Below are positions 13,899 through 14,773 of a stretch of 14,773 nt of DNA, one piece after another. This DNA is from Candidatus Rhabdochlamydia sp. (GTDB lineage: Bacteria; Chlamydiota; Chlamydiia; Chlamydiales; Rhabdochlamydiaceae): contig JASHWX010000030.1 in the NCBI GenBank assembly GCA_030043815.1, positions 1-14,773 on the forward strand, written 5' to 3'. The notes under the pieces are model-generated. The model was given only the letters and a program-made list of their open reading frames with translations, searched no databases and was not told the DNA's origin. Position 1 is the first letter of the stretch, and every line of letters starts with the position of its first letter. The position numbers and the translations under genes are program-made.

Positions 13899-13908
13899 AT
13901 TGTACAAT
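13899..13908. promoter_or_regulatory. 10-base perfect palindrome ATTGTACAAT between divergent starts
   Basis: The palindrome lies one base from the DUF2231 start codon and within the DUF72 promoter. TTGTAC (13900-13905) with TATAGT (13925-13930, spacer 19) or TTTATA (13923-13928, spacer 17) could drive DUF72. An operator is possible; nothing proves it. Confidence 0.35.
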
Positions 13909-13936
13909 TAACATATTAATAGTTTATAGTAAAGAT

Positions 13937-14683
13937 ATGAAACAAGGCAAAGTTCATATTGGAACATCCGGATGGTTTTATGAGCATTGGATCGGACCTT
14001 TCTACCTTAAGGATTTAAGCCGCAAGAAGTTTTTGTCCTACTACATGCAGCATCTTACTTCCGTCGAGATCAACCGCACGTTTTATAGTTTGCCGAAAAA
14101 AGAAGTCTTCAAAGGGTACGCTGATCTGGCCGCTCGTCCTTTTATCTTTGCTGTGAAAGCCAGCCGGTTCATCACCCACGTGAAACGGCTGCGCAACCCT
14201 AAAATGCCGCTGCGAAAGCTGTTAGAGCGGCTAGAAGGTTTAGGCAAGCATTTAGGGCCGGTCCTCTTTCAGCTGCCGCCTCACTGGAAGGCCAACCTCG
14301 AGCGCTTGGAAGAATTTCTCAAAGCTTTGCCTAAAGGCCATCGGTACGCCTTTGAATTCCGCGATCAAAGCTGGATCAACGACAAGGCCATTGCCCTGTT
14401 GAAACGATACCGCGCCGCCTTTTGCATTTATGAACTCGATGGCTATCTCTCGCCCTGCCTTGTCACGACGAATTTTGTCTACATTCGCTTGCATGGGCCG
14501 GACGGCGCCTACGCAGGGAACTATTCAGATAAAGAGCTGCAAAAATGGGCAAGGTTCATCCGCAAACAATTAAGGGCGGGCAAAGATGTCTACTGCTATT
14601 TCGACAATGATGAAGCAGGCTATGCCGCAGACAATGCGCTTACTTTGACAAAGCTTTTGAAACGTTTTGATAGACTTCTCTAG
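13937..14683 (+). CDS. DUF72 (YecE-like) protein
   Basis: This 248-residue cytosolic protein matches the DUF72 / YecE family, a TIM-barrel-like fold of unknown enzymatic role. Family motifs in order: IGTSGWFYEHWIGPFY near the N-terminus, VEINRTFYSLP, FAVKASRFITHVKRL, GPVLFQLPP, YAFEFRDQSW, and YIRLHGPDGAYAGNYS followed by DVYCYFDNDEAGYAADNA. Length is normal and all conserved blocks are present, so the gene looks intact. The frame is open back to 13859, but MKQGKVHIGTSGW from 13937 is the family start and the upstream part overlaps the divergent DUF2231 gene. The ATG lies 7 bases after a TATAGT box, so the leader may be very short. Relatives are sometimes linked to Fe-S or endonuclease roles, which I cannot support here. 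Confidence 0.92.
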   Translation: MKQGKVHIGTSGWFYEHWIGPFYLKDLSRKKFLSYYMQHLTSVEINRTFYSLPKKEVFKGYADLAARPFIFAVKASRFITHVKRLRNPKMPLRKLLERLEGLGKHLGPVLFQLPPHWKANLERLEEFLKALPKGHRYAFEFRDQSWINDKAIALLKRYRAAFCIYELDGYLSPCLVTTNFVYIRLHGPDGAYAGNYSDKELQKWARFIRKQLRAGKDVYCYFDNDEAGYAADNALTLTKLLKRFDRLL

Positions 14684-14714
14684 TGGTCCTTAACAAAAGT
14701 TCTCGGAGCAATTT

Positions 14715-14773
14715 CTAGCGTGAAAGACGGATGAACTTGCGTTCGTTAATTTGAGCAGCTTTGACGCCGAAAT
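14715..14773 (-). CDS. possible C-terminal end of a gene running in from the right edge
   Basis: On the minus strand the frame is open from the window edge to TAG at 14715. It encodes FGVKAAQINERKFIRLSR, a natural-looking basic C-terminus. Another frame is also open to 14687 with less protein-like content, so this call is weak. No family can be named from 18 residues. Confidence 0.25.
   Translation of the reverse strand, partial: FGVKAAQINERKFIRLSR

Noticed and set aside
13859..13936. Upstream extension of the DUF72 protein
   Set aside because: It overlaps the divergent DUF2231 gene, and the family's usual N-terminus begins at ATG 13937.

Overview
The window looks like chromosomal DNA of an obligate intracellular bacterium of the phylum Chlamydiota, outside Chlamydiaceae (Parachlamydia-, Waddlia- or Criblamydia-like). 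This is inference. It rests on an alpha/beta hydrolase resembling the Chlamydia 'CHLPS 43 kDa' family, a transporter resembling the Legionella Pht family, an adenylate kinase with a Cys4 zinc lid, and compact gene packing without rRNA, tRNA or complete mobile elements. Genus cannot be fixed from the sequence alone.

Layout. Positions 1-867 hold no credible gene. This stretch is filled with palindromes: a 176-base nested inverted repeat, a perfect 43-base hairpin, a 243-base stretch with IS3-like ends, and a degenerate tandem repeat, followed by a strong terminator and the promoter of the first operon. Positions 868-2272 hold a + strand operon with ATGA overlaps: adenylate kinase (adk), a DUF2905 membrane protein and a small ferric-reductase-like haem membrane protein. 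A large MGH1/GH63-type glycosidase (minus) overlaps it tail to tail and diverges from an aldo/keto reductase (plus). The aldo/keto reductase in turn converges on an alpha/beta hydrolase (minus). That hydrolase diverges from a YdfG-type short-chain dehydrogenase (plus), which converges on uracil phosphoribosyltransferase (upp, minus). upp diverges from a Pht-like MFS transporter (plus), which converges on a small AT-rich Cys/His protein ending in CLLS (minus). A second palindromic spacer (10362-10652) follows. Then come a minus-strand set (DUF2231, YheS-like ABC-F ATPase, exported FAD-type protein), a DUF72 protein (plus), and possibly the tail of one more gene at the right edge.

How the genes fit together. 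The most striking pattern is that three enzymes whose families are normally cytosolic carry N-terminal secretion-signal-like segments: adenylate kinase, uracil phosphoribosyltransferase and an FAD/NAD-binding-fold protein. In upp and the FAD-type gene a clear Shine-Dalgarno sequence fixes the start at the signal-bearing codon. upp is divergently paired with a transporter of a family that in Legionella includes nucleoside importers (PhtC/PhtD). I infer that the window may contain part of an extracytoplasmic nucleotide/base scavenging arrangement. The second notable candidate is the 109-residue CLLS-ending protein, a possible host-prenylated effector. Two divergent spacers also share a self-complementary TTGCAA hexamer that can serve as the -35 box in both directions.
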